Origin: Candidatus Levyibacteriota bacterium | Lineage (GTDB): Bacteria > Patescibacteriota > Microgenomatia > Levybacterales > UBA12049 | Direction: 5' to 3' | NCBI GenBank assembly: GCA_016204535.1 | Contig: JACQKL010000009.1 | Span: 1-33,972, forward strand | DNA length: 33,972 nt | Shown: positions 10,081 through 18,491 of the stretch, piece by piece | Layout: the number at the start of each line of letters is the position of its first letter | How positions within the stretch are numbered: position 1 is the first letter of the stretch | Notes under the pieces: model-generated | The model's input: only the letters and a program-made list of their open reading frames with translations | Databases searched by the model: none | Told to the model about the DNA's origin: nothing | Program-made: the position numbers and the translations under genes

Positions 10081-11037
10081 TCATATATTTTCGAGTATTA
10101 TCTTTGCAAGTTTTTGGGAGTTATGATACAAGGGAAATCCTTCATCCGCTAAATCGCTTTGTATAACCTTAATTGAATTATCTTCTTTGAATCCGTTTAT
10201 ATTGACATATTTATATTTGAGTTTTGAAGGAATTGTGGGGCGGTAGTTATTGTTAACTATGACTTTGCTAAACGGAAAATCATCTAAGTGTCTTTTTACA
10301 GCCCTAATATAGTCGTTAACATCATATCCTCTTGTTTCAAATGGCTTATTGGTGACATTAACTACAAATATTTTTAGAGCTCGGCTATTCTTAAGTGCGC
10401 TACTTACCCCCCTAACAATTAGAACTGGTAGAACTGTCGTGTATAGATCTCCCGGCCCTGCAATTATCACTTCTGCCTCAGCTAAGCTTTGAATAAATTT
10501 AGGATTTACCTTTGTATCAGGAGGATTAAGGAAAACTTTTTCCAATATCCTAACGCCTTTATATTTACCCGTATCTATCGTTTCTTCTCTATGAATTATT
10601 TTACCCTCAATTGTTTCGGCCGATATGGATACCATTCCTGTTGTGGCCGGTAAAAAATTACCGATGATATTAAAAGTCTTTTTAAAAAACTCTATTGCTT
10701 TTTCAAAATCTCCCGTTATTTCAAGCATTGCCGTCAAAATCAAATTTCCAAGCTTTTGCCCTCCCAGCTCTTTATCTTTTCCGTATCTATCTCCTTTAAA
10801 TCTATGCATTAGGAGATTAGCTAAATTAGAATCGTTACCTTTAATTAAGGCCACCATGCATGAAACTAAATCTCCGGGAGGCGGAACATTATAAAGACGT
10901 CTCAATCTTCCAGAAGAACCGCCATCATCCGCCAAAGAAACTACAACAGTGATATCACTAAAATAATCTTTTAAACCCTTTATCAAATTGACTGTGCCAA
11001 TGCCTCCTCCAAGACAAACTATTTTTTTGTTAACCAT
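10081..11037 (-). CDS. YvcK/CofD-like family protein (gluconeogenesis factor family)
   Basis: CLGGGIGTVNLIKGLKDY...VVSLADDGGSSGRLRRLYNVPPPGDLVSCMVAL. Confidence 0.9.
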   Translation of the reverse strand: MVNKKIVCLGGGIGTVNLIKGLKDYFSDITVVVSLADDGGSSGRLRRLYNVPPPGDLVSCMVALIKGNDSNLANLLMHRFKGDRYGKDKELGGQKLGNLILTAMLEITGDFEKAIEFFKKTFNIIGNFLPATTGMVSISAETIEGKIIHREETIDTGKYKGVRILEKVFLNPPDTKVNPKFIQSLAEAEVIIAGPGDLYTTVLPVLIVRGVSSALKNSRALKIFVVNVTNKPFETRGYDVNDYIRAVKRHLDDFPFSKVIVNNNYRPTIPSKLKYKYVNINGFKEDNSIKVIQSDLADEGFPLYHNSQKLAKIILENI

Positions 11038-11423
11038 TTTAATAATCCAACAATAAAAGATAAAAAGGCAGATACAACAATAAATGCAAAAAAATTATTA
11101 ATATAAACTTTCGGAATAATAAAGCCGGCAGTTGAGAGACCTGAAAAGGTAAATGCTGTTATAGAAATATTCGTTACAAAAATTGTTAAAAGATATAAAA
11201 TAATTGCGTTAATTAAAAAAGAAAATAAGCCTAAAGTTACAATATTTAAAGGTAAAGTAACTATACTTAAAATCGGTTTTACAATCAGAAATAGCATTGA
11301 CAGTGCAATTCCGCCGATAATATAGGTTGTTAATCCGCCGTAAATTTTCAGTCCTGATATAATTTGCGATGTTAAAAAAAGGGCAACGGAGTAGTAGATA
11401 ATACTCCTTGCGATTGACTTCAT
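11019..11423 (-). CDS. Phage holin family 4 / YvlD-like membrane protein
   Basis: 134 aa, four TM segments, KPILSIVTLPLNIVTLGLFSFLINAIILYLL typical of Phage_holin_4_2. Confidence 0.75.
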   Translation of the reverse strand: MKSIARSIIYYSVALFLTSQIISGLKIYGGLTTYIIGGIALSMLFLIVKPILSIVTLPLNIVTLGLFSFLINAIILYLLTIFVTNISITAFTFSGLSTAGFIIPKVYINNFFAFIVVSAFLSFIVGLLKWLTKK

Positions 11424-11476
11424 AAGCTACTTGATGCTAGCAAATATAATTCATCCTGTCAACGGAAAATCTCCAC

Positions 11477-11505
11477 TTGCAACTCTTAAATAATCAATGT
11501 ATTAT
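11477..11505 (+). promoter_or_regulatory. Putative promoter TTGCAA-N17-TATTAT, 7 nt before ATG 11513
   Basis: -35 at 11477-11482, -10 at 11500-11505; implies a leaderless start at MNAFVCPNCG. Confidence 0.5.
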
Positions 11506-11512
11506 GTCCAGG

Positions 11513-12661
11513 ATGAATGCTTTTGTCTGTCCTAATTGCGGAAAAGAAATATCTGAAGCGTTTAGACTTCGCATTGAAAAAGATATCATCGCTAAAGAAC
11601 AAGAAAAACACAAAAAAGAATTGGAAGCCGTAGAATTAAAAGCAGAAGAGTCGTCTCTTAAGAAAGTAAAAAAAGAATTTGAGTTACAACTTAAACAGTC
11701 CACCGAAGAAGCAAATATCAAAGAGGAGCGAAATAAAAAATTAACCGAACAACTCACTCAATTGATGATCGAGCTTCGAACTGCCAAGGAAGAAAAAAGA
11801 GAAGTCAAGCTGGAAATGCAAAGGAAGTTATTGAAAGAGGAAGAAGAAATTCGTCTTGATGCTCAAAAGAAAGCTGAGGAAAGCTTGCATCTTAAGATAA
11901 TTGAAAAAGACAAACAGCTTGCAGATGCTTTAAAAGCCAATGATGAGATGAAAAGAAAACTCCAGCAAGGTTCGCAACAAACGCAAGGTGAGGCCTTTGA
12001 GGCAGAATTTGAAAAAATGTTAAAACATGAATTTCCCAATGATCAAATTACAGAAGTAGCTCATGGAGCTAAAGGGGGAGATATTCTTCAGAAGGTAAAG
12101 GATCGAAACGGAAACTCTTGCGGTAAAATACTTTGGGAACTTAAAAATACAAAAACTTGGAGCGAATTATGGATTGATAAATTGAAAGGAGATCAACGCA
12201 ACGCTATTGCGGATTACGCCGTAGTAATTTCCGAAGTGGTGCCAGAAGAGATAGAATCTGCGCGATTTTATAAAAATATTTGGGTAACAAAACGAAATTT
12301 CGTAATCGGTCTTGCTTGTGCTCTTAGACTTAATCTAATACAAATTGCCATGGCCAAACGCGCAAGCGAGGGAAAGAAAGATAAATCAGAACTTCTCTTT
12401 TCATATCTTTCAGGTACTGAATTCAGATTAAGAGTCGAGGCAATCGTTGATGCTTTTACTTCCATGCAGGTTGAAATAGAAAAAGAAAAAAGGTATTTCT
12501 CAAATAAGTGGGCAAGGGATGAAAAGAACATTCGTCAAGTCATTGACAATACTTATGGCATGCACGGAGACTTAAAGGGAATCATAGGGAATACCTTTCC
12601 CCAAATTAAGGGTTTAGACGCAGAACAGTTAAGTCTTAAAGACGGAAAAGAAAACTCTTAA
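11513..12661 (+). CDS. DUF2130-like coiled-coil protein with N-terminal Zn-ribbon-like CPNCG
   Basis: MNAFVCPNCGKEISEAFRLRIEKD..., long coiled coil, then GEAFEAEFEKMLKHEFPNDQITEVAHGAKGGDILQKV...ILWELKNTKTW (DUF2130-like). Confidence 0.82.
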   Translation: MNAFVCPNCGKEISEAFRLRIEKDIIAKEQEKHKKELEAVELKAEESSLKKVKKEFELQLKQSTEEANIKEERNKKLTEQLTQLMIELRTAKEEKREVKLEMQRKLLKEEEEIRLDAQKKAEESLHLKIIEKDKQLADALKANDEMKRKLQQGSQQTQGEAFEAEFEKMLKHEFPNDQITEVAHGAKGGDILQKVKDRNGNSCGKILWELKNTKTWSELWIDKLKGDQRNAIADYAVVISEVVPEEIESARFYKNIWVTKRNFVIGLACALRLNLIQIAMAKRASEGKKDKSELLFSYLSGTEFRLRVEAIVDAFTSMQVEIEKEKRYFSNKWARDEKNIRQVIDNTYGMHGDLKGIIGNTFPQIKGLDAEQLSLKDGKENS

Positions 12662-12668
12662 GCATTAC

Positions 12669-12697
12669 TTGACAAGATAATAAATTATTATTAATAT
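12669..12697 (+). promoter_or_regulatory. Putative promoter TTGACA-N17-TAATAT, 6 nt before ATG 12704
   Basis: Perfect -35 consensus, 17-nt spacer, leaderless geometry. Confidence 0.5.
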
Positions 12698-12703
12698 AAT
12701 TAT

Positions 12704-13330
12704 ATGCCCAAAAAATCAACACTAATTCTTCTAGCGATCTTTTTATTTTTCTTTTTAACCACAAGTGTTGGCGCACAAACTGCAAGCAATGCCTCTGATT
12801 TAAAACAGGAAATACAGGATTTAAGAGAAGAAAAAAAGGCGGCCGTTGACAAAATAAAAGAAGATACCAAGGCAATGATTCAGGCTAAAAGAGATGAGTT
12901 TAAGGCACGTTTGCAAACCATTAAAGATCAAAGAAAAAAAACACTTCTTGAGCGTATTAATACAAAACTTGAAAACATAAACAAAAAGCACACTACCAGA
13001 TTTAGCAAAGTACTCACGAAAATGCAAGCAATCTTAGATCAGATAACGCAAAGCACGATTGATGGAAAAATTTTAGAAGATAGCAAAATTGTTCAAGTTT
13101 CTATAGATACGGCTAAAACTGCGGTAGCAAGCCAGTCAGCCAAAACATATATAATAGAAATAACCGATGAATTGAGTTTAAGATTGAATGCGCAAACGGA
13201 AATAATGCAATTAAGACAGGATTTGGTTACGGTGCATAATCTAGTTCTAGATACAAAACAAAAAGTTCAAAAATTGAGAGTAGATCTGGCTATAATAAAA
13301 AAGGGGGCAACAAGTTCAGCAAATTTATAA
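12704..13330 (+). CDS. Hypothetical secreted coiled-coil protein
   Basis: Signal peptide (LILLAIFLFFFLTTSVGAQT), then charged coiled coil. Confidence 0.6.
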   Translation: MPKKSTLILLAIFLFFFLTTSVGAQTASNASDLKQEIQDLREEKKAAVDKIKEDTKAMIQAKRDEFKARLQTIKDQRKKTLLERINTKLENINKKHTTRFSKVLTKMQAILDQITQSTIDGKILEDSKIVQVSIDTAKTAVASQSAKTYIIEITDELSLRLNAQTEIMQLRQDLVTVHNLVLDTKQKVQKLRVDLAIIKKGATSSANL

Positions 13331-13333
13331 AAT

Positions 13334-13711
13334 ATGGAACCAAATAATGCTCAACCAATAAATCCTATCGCTCAAACACAACAAGCAGTAGGAGTTAATC
13401 AGCCTTTAGCGCCTGAGAATACTCAACCTCCCACCCAGAGTGTACCCGAAAATCCGAAAAAGGGTAGTAGCAAATCACTAATTCTGCTTTTGCTTCTTCT
13501 TGTATTAGCAATTGGAATTGCGGCTTATATCTTATTTGCAAAAAGTCAATTGAATTATATCCAAAACTCATCCAGCAATAATTCGACTGTTGTCTTGCCG
13601 ACCTATATCCCATCGCCTTCGCCAATTTGGCAAATAACGGCAGATGATCTGGATGTGGGAAGTCCGGAAGCAGATCTTCAAGATCTTGAAAAAGACTTAA
13701 ATGGATTATAA
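13334..13711 (+). CDS. Hypothetical Pro/Gln-rich single-TM protein
   Basis: Starts just after the previous gene; one TM, low-complexity tails. Confidence 0.55.
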   Translation: MEPNNAQPINPIAQTQQAVGVNQPLAPENTQPPTQSVPENPKKGSSKSLILLLLLLVLAIGIAAYILFAKSQLNYIQNSSSNNSTVVLPTYIPSPSPIWQITADDLDVGSPEADLQDLEKDLNGL

Positions 13712-13722
13712 ACAGAAAACAT

Positions 13723-14409
13723 CTAGAAACTATTTTTCGTCACTTCGTAAATAGAAAACTTTAAATCCGATCCTCTGTAGAGAAATTCAAACATGACCGA
13801 GTTTTTTTTATTGTTGGTAATATAGAGATTTTGCAAAGCATTACCATTTACATTTCCCGGCATTTTGTAAATTGAAACCCCATATTCCTTAGAGATTTCC
13901 GGGATTGCCGCGAAGTCATGGTTTGTTGGCGCAAATACTTCCAGTTTTGCATTTTTTGCTACCCAATATATAAGAGAAGCTAAATGACAGATTCCATCTC
14001 CTGCTAAATAACCATCGGACTTAAATCCATCACCAAAGTTAAAATTGGCATTCGTTGTCTTAACAACGCTACCTTTATATTTTGGCAGAACATCCTCATG
14101 GAATGCAAATGTTTGCTTGGAAAGTAAGAAAAATTTGTAACTAAAAGGCTTTTTGACTTCGTCCCAATTAATCTCATCTTTCTTTTTGACCTTTCCATTA
14201 AGATAAGCTAAATTTAAAAGTATATTGTCTTTAAAAACTTCGTTTACTGCCTTTTCACTATGTCTTTTTTCAAGGGATATTTTTTCCGAAGACAATCGAT
14301 TGACGTGCACAGTATTGCTGTCTATTGCAGGAATAGTAAGTTGAATTAAGAAAAATAATATAGGACCGATAAATTCTGTTTGCATATTATAAATGCTACC
14401 CATTTTCAA
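13723..14409 (-). CDS. VanW-like family protein
   Basis: GYLAGDGICHLASLIYWVAKNAKLEVFAPTNHDF resembles the VanW core motif; start codon uncertain (MQTEF possible). Confidence 0.65.
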   Translation of the reverse strand: MKMGSIYNMQTEFIGPILFFLIQLTIPAIDSNTVHVNRLSSEKISLEKRHSEKAVNEVFKDNILLNLAYLNGKVKKKDEINWDEVKKPFSYKFFLLSKQTFAFHEDVLPKYKGSVVKTTNANFNFGDGFKSDGYLAGDGICHLASLIYWVAKNAKLEVFAPTNHDFAAIPEISKEYGVSIYKMPGNVNGNALQNLYITNNKKNSVMFEFLYRGSDLKFSIYEVTKNSF

Positions 14410-14491
14410 ACAAAGAACCTTGATTCTATCATACTATAAGATTAATGTCAACACTCTTTACTTTTGTCTAAAAAAAGTATTATATGAATAT

Positions 14492-15208
14492 ATGGGAAAC
14501 ATCCGCAAAACTATCAAGGCAAAAAGGCAACACATTTTTCAAATACTGGCACTCTTGTCAATTATTTTCTTGACTGTATCTTTTTTAGGCATGAAGCTAA
14601 CATCTAAAAAAAGCCTTTGCGCAAACTCAATATCCTGCATAAAAAATCTTGGAGGCACCTTTAAAACAAACGGACAGAGAGCTACTTTTGAAGGAAAAAT
14701 CGTAGCTGTTCCCCCAAAAGCACAAGGAAAAATTCAACAAGTGGTTTTGGGAGAAGCTGCAGCTGAAAAAAGAATAGAAGTTAACTTAACAAATCAACAT
14801 TTATACGCTTATGAAGGCAATAACCTCGTCTATGACTTCCCAGTTTCAACAGGAAAGTGGTCAAAAACACCAACAGGCACATATAGAATCTGGATAAAAT
14901 TAAAGTACACAAGTATGGCAGGAGGAAATAAAGACTGGGGAACAGATTACAATCTCCCAAATGTTCCCTATGCGATGTATTTTTACAATGATGATATTCC
15001 CAAAACCAGAGGCTATGGTCTTCATGGAACATACTGGCACAACAATTTCGGACATCCCATGAGCCATGGAGGCGTTAATATACAAACAGAAAATGCTGAA
15101 AAACTATACTATTGGGCAGATCCGCCAATTAAAGACAATACCACTTATGCGGATCAGGAAAACCCCGGAACAAAAGTGATAATTTACGGAGTAACCCCAA
15201 ATGAATAA
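14492..15208 (+). CDS. L,D-transpeptidase (YkuD) paralog with SHGG in place of SHGC
   Basis: IEVNLTNQHLYAYEGNNLVYDFPVSTGKWSKTPTGTYRIW...YGLHGTYWHNNFGHPMSHGGVN; start taken at MGNIRK. Confidence 0.85.
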   Translation: MGNIRKTIKAKRQHIFQILALLSIIFLTVSFLGMKLTSKKSLCANSISCIKNLGGTFKTNGQRATFEGKIVAVPPKAQGKIQQVVLGEAAAEKRIEVNLTNQHLYAYEGNNLVYDFPVSTGKWSKTPTGTYRIWIKLKYTSMAGGNKDWGTDYNLPNVPYAMYFYNDDIPKTRGYGLHGTYWHNNFGHPMSHGGVNIQTENAEKLYYWADPPIKDNTTYADQENPGTKVIIYGVTPNE

Positions 15209-15953
15209 GTCAACCTCTTGGGGAAAAGTAGCTAGATGGTACAATGAATTACTCAAAAACGGCAATTCTTATCAACAAACGCTTATTTTACCCAATTTAA
15301 TAAGATTGCTTCAGATTAAAAAAGGAGAACTTGTATTAGATCTTGCGTGCGGTCAAGGTTTCTTTGCCAGAGAGTTCGCAAAACTGGGGGCAAAAGTTAT
15401 TGGAGTAGATATTTCTTCCGAATTAATTGATATAGCCAAAAACAACAAGAATTATATTATCGAATATCATGTGTCCCCGGCAGATAAGCTGACTTTTTTG
15501 CAAAACGAGAGTATCGACAAGACTATAATTGTGTTGGCTTTGCAAAACATCCAAAACGTAAATGATGTTGTGAAGGAAGCAAATCGCGTTTTAAAGCAAA
15601 ACGGCAAATTATTTATCGTCATAAATCATCCCTGCTTTAGAATTCCTAAAGAAAGCTCCTGGGGATGGGATGATAAGCTGAAAATTCAATACCGAAGATT
15701 AGATAGCTATCTAAGTGAATCTAAAGAAATAATTCAAATGCACCCCGGCAATAAACCTTGGGAAAAAACTATCTCTTTTCATAGGCCTCTCCAATTCTAT
15801 TTTAAAGCCTTGTCAAAAAATAACCTTCTCGTATCTCGGCTTGAAGAATGGAATTCAAATAGGATAAGCGAACTCGGACCAAAAAAAGAAGCTGAGGATG
15901 CTGCACGCAAAGAGTTTCCTCTTTTTCTATTTCTGGAAGCTTTTAAACAGTGA
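15201..15953 (+). CDS. Class I SAM-dependent methyltransferase
   Basis: ELVLDLACGQGFFAREFAKLGAKVIGVDISSELIDIAKN motif I; overlaps the upstream gene by 8 nt. Confidence 0.9.
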   Translation: MNKSTSWGKVARWYNELLKNGNSYQQTLILPNLIRLLQIKKGELVLDLACGQGFFAREFAKLGAKVIGVDISSELIDIAKNNKNYIIEYHVSPADKLTFLQNESIDKTIIVLALQNIQNVNDVVKEANRVLKQNGKLFIVINHPCFRIPKESSWGWDDKLKIQYRRLDSYLSESKEIIQMHPGNKPWEKTISFHRPLQFYFKALSKNNLLVSRLEEWNSNRISELGPKKEAEDAARKEFPLFLFLEAFKQ

Positions 15954-16023
15954 GCCGCCCGGGAATCGGACCCGGAACCTATTCCTTAAGAGGGAATTGC
16001 TCTACCAATTGAGCTAGCGACCC
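15951..16023 (-). tRNA. tRNA-Lys (anticodon CTT), no encoded CCA
   Basis: Minus strand GGGTCGC..GCTC..GAGC..ATTCC-CTCTTAA-GGAAT..CCGGG-TCCGATT-CCCGG-GCGGCTC-A folds as a cloverleaf. Confidence 0.93.
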
Positions 16024-16070
16024 TTACGAGTAAGTATACTACACGCTGCTAAATGAGGCAAATATATTGC

Positions 16071-16703
16071 CTAAAATTCTGTGGAGAGTTGGATGACGGC
16101 TTTGCTTGGCACCTCGAACCAATAAGAGGGTCCCTTTGAATTATCCTGTTTGATAGTATTAATAATAATTAAAGTTTCCGAAGCCCAACCTGTTGCCTCA
16201 TTAAAATTATTTTCGGTAATTTTCTGTTTAAATAAATCGCTTGCGGCAAGATACGTTTCCCCGGTTGCAAAAGGAGCACCTGCAGCATTAAAAACAAAAA
16301 TACTTTTGTTACTTCCTTTATTTTCCTGTATAAAAAAATATTTATTATCCGGAGACCAGGTATTGAAAGGAATAGTCATGTTTTGTGTTGAATTCAGTAT
16401 TTTAGTAAATACGAGTTGTTCATTTGCGTTGTTTTCATCCGCGGTTAAAAAATCATAAGTTGACGTATCGTCATCATTTTTCGTTATTTTCATAATCACT
16501 TTTTTTGTTCCGTCCGGAGAGATCTGTGAGGAAGTAGTAATCTTTGAGGAAGCATCAATTTCAATAGGGGCAACCGGCATTTTAAAGGAAACATTAAATT
16601 GCGTTTGGCTATTATTGCGCAGGACAAAAAATAAACTAGCTGCCGCAGTCACAGTTATCAAAAAAAATGTCTCAAGCTCCAACTGATGTCTTAATGTAAG
16701 CAT
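16071..16703 (-). CDS. Hypothetical membrane-anchored protein
   Basis: N-terminal TM, SPDGTKK and WSPDNKYFF propeller-like repeats. Confidence 0.6.
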   Translation of the reverse strand: MLTLRHQLELETFFLITVTAAASLFFVLRNNSQTQFNVSFKMPVAPIEIDASSKITTSSQISPDGTKKVIMKITKNDDDTSTYDFLTADENNANEQLVFTKILNSTQNMTIPFNTWSPDNKYFFIQENKGSNKSIFVFNAAGAPFATGETYLAASDLFKQKITENNFNEATGWASETLIIINTIKQDNSKGPSYWFEVPSKAVIQLSTEF

Positions 16704-16710
16704 AAATTAG

Positions 16711-17403
16711 TCAAGCTTGTATGCATTTATTTGGCTCAATAAACTGATTGCAAACAGAAACAGCTGTTCCACGTTTGTCTTTTATCGGCCCATCAACCCA
16801 ATCAAATAGTTTATGTGCATCTACAGGACGCATATTCACACAGCCATGACTCATTGGGTAACCAAAATTATTATGCCAATATGCACCATGAAGACCGAAA
16901 TCATTGTAAAAGTACATTACCCAGGGAACATTGGGAAGATCATAATAATCTGCGCCTTGCCCGCCGGACATGCGAGTAGATCGTAACTTTGTCCAAATAT
17001 TATAATTTCCAACCGGTGTACGGCCCCATTTTCCGGAAGAGATTAGTACTTGCATAAATTTATTGCTGCCTTCATAGGCGTATAGCGTTTGTGTTGATAG
17101 GTCAACATAAATATGTTTGTTGCTGTTAGAAACATTTATGCCAAGAACTGATGTTTGAGAAGTTTCCATGGCTAAATCGATCTTTGGAGGAGTAATTTTA
17201 TGCCCATGAAAAACACCAACAGCATTATTGTTTACGTTCAAACTCAAGTCACTTTTGCAAGTTAACGAATTTGCGCAATGAGCCTGTGGCTTAAAGAAAG
17301 ATCCAATTGTAAAAATAGCGACACTTATAAAAAGCAAAATGAAATAAAGCTTAAAATAATGCCAAACAGTTCTTACGTTTCTTTTAACCTTCCTGTAGGC
17401 CAT
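16711..17403 (-). CDS. L,D-transpeptidase (YkuD), intact catalytic motif
   Basis: IYVDLSTQTLYAYEGSNKFMQVLISSGKWGRTPVGNYNIW...HGAYWHNNFGYPMSHGCVNMRP. Confidence 0.9.
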   Translation of the reverse strand: MAYRKVKRNVRTVWHYFKLYFILLFISVAIFTIGSFFKPQAHCANSLTCKSDLSLNVNNNAVGVFHGHKITPPKIDLAMETSQTSVLGINVSNSNKHIYVDLSTQTLYAYEGSNKFMQVLISSGKWGRTPVGNYNIWTKLRSTRMSGGQGADYYDLPNVPWVMYFYNDFGLHGAYWHNNFGYPMSHGCVNMRPVDAHKLFDWVDGPIKDKRGTAVSVCNQFIEPNKCIQA

Positions 17404-17510
17404 ACCATATCATTGTAAGCATATTTCCATTTCTTTGGCAATATTCAATTGGCCACTTTTATCTATCAAGCTCGAAATCCAAAACAAGGTTGATCCTTGT
17501 GTGCCCTTAC

Positions 17511-17535
17511 GCAGTCACCTTCCAGGTCTCAAGCT
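17511..17535. repeat. Degenerate copy of the REP-like palindrome (GTCACCTTCCAGGTCTCAAGCTAA)
   Basis: Matches the 23180-23202 copy apart from a few substitutions, including the CAAGCTAA flank. Confidence 0.6.
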
Positions 17536-17562
17536 AAGTGTTATATCTTTACCCAAGGTGGC

Positions 17563-17611
17563 ATATCTGTTCCACCTCTAGGGTGGAAAAAGAAAAGGAT
17601 TGAACAGATAT
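17563..17611. other. Nested intergenic hairpins
   Basis: ATATCTGTTC 17563-17572 pairs with GAACAGATAT 17602-17611; inner TTCCACC-TCTAG-GGTGGAA 17570-17588; alternative GGTGG 17557-17561 with CCACC 17572-17576. Confidence 0.5.
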
Positions 17612-17637
17612 CAGACTATGAACATTACGTCTTTTAG

Positions 17638-17667
17638 TTGACAAATGTCCACTTAGAGATTTAATAT
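17638..17667 (+). promoter_or_regulatory. Putative promoter TTGACA-N17/18-T(T)AATAT upstream of 17681 CDS
   Basis: -35 TTGACA 17638-17643, -10 near 17661-17667; implies start ATG 17681, not 17666. Confidence 0.5.
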
Positions 17668-17680
17668 GGGACTGCAATAT

Positions 17681-18448
17681 ATGGTTGAAAGGCAAAAAAA
17701 CATTTCTCGTTTATATCGCCTTGCTGGATTTTTTGGATTATCTGATTATGAACCAACATCTCATATGCATTCCAAAAAAGCAATTCAATCTCTGGGTAGA
17801 GATTTAAATTATCCTTTCTCTAGTTATACTATTTGCCGAGGATTTGTGAACTTGGGAGTAGAATTAAAAGACCGATTAGCTACTTTCGACACCGTACTTA
17901 GCGATGATGCCGGAGGAAGATTAGTTTCATTGGTAATGGGAAAACTAATTAATTTCCAAAGAGAAGCTCTCAATCTTCCACCTAGTCGAGTCTTCTTCCT
18001 AGCAAGTAGTGTAAATACAAAAGCTCATGCAGAAATAGAAGCCTTTCTAGCAAGCAGGCGATCTGAAATAGGCAATGCCTTAGTCTGTACGCAATTTGTT
18101 GATTCAGGAACGACGATAGATATGCTTTCAGACATTATTGATCGATTAGGAATTCGTTATACTCTGGCAATTTTAGAAGATGGAACAGTCTTTTCCTTCC
18201 AAAGAGATAAAAAGGGTCATAAATATAAATCTGCACACAGTGGAGTTATCTATGTATCAAAACTTCGAGAGATGACTAAGTTTATGGATAATCCTTCACT
18301 TACCGGAGTTTACACAATTAAAGATCAACTTGATCCTTTTCCTAAAAAAGCCCAATCAGAAAATGTTAGCCAAAGCGTTACAAAAACCAGAGCAGATTTA
18401 GAAGTTTTTACTGCGAGACTAGCCAAAGCGATAGGCATCAAGTTATAA
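17681..18448 (+). CDS. Phosphoribosyltransferase-like protein
   Basis: VLSDDAGGRLVSLVMGKLI and ALVCTQFVDSGTTIDMLSDII resemble a PRTase PRPP loop. Confidence 0.5.
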   Translation: MVERQKNISRLYRLAGFFGLSDYEPTSHMHSKKAIQSLGRDLNYPFSSYTICRGFVNLGVELKDRLATFDTVLSDDAGGRLVSLVMGKLINFQREALNLPPSRVFFLASSVNTKAHAEIEAFLASRRSEIGNALVCTQFVDSGTTIDMLSDIIDRLGIRYTLAILEDGTVFSFQRDKKGHKYKSAHSGVIYVSKLREMTKFMDNPSLTGVYTIKDQLDPFPKKAQSENVSQSVTKTRADLEVFTARLAKAIGIKL

Positions 18449-18491
18449 ATAATTCTACACAATGAGGTTTCTTCGTGTATAATGGTAAATT

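Noticed and set aside
17666-17680. ATG at 17666 as start of the PRTase-like CDS
   Set aside because: It overlaps the probable -10 box; ATG 17681 in the same frame fits a transcript starting near 17674.
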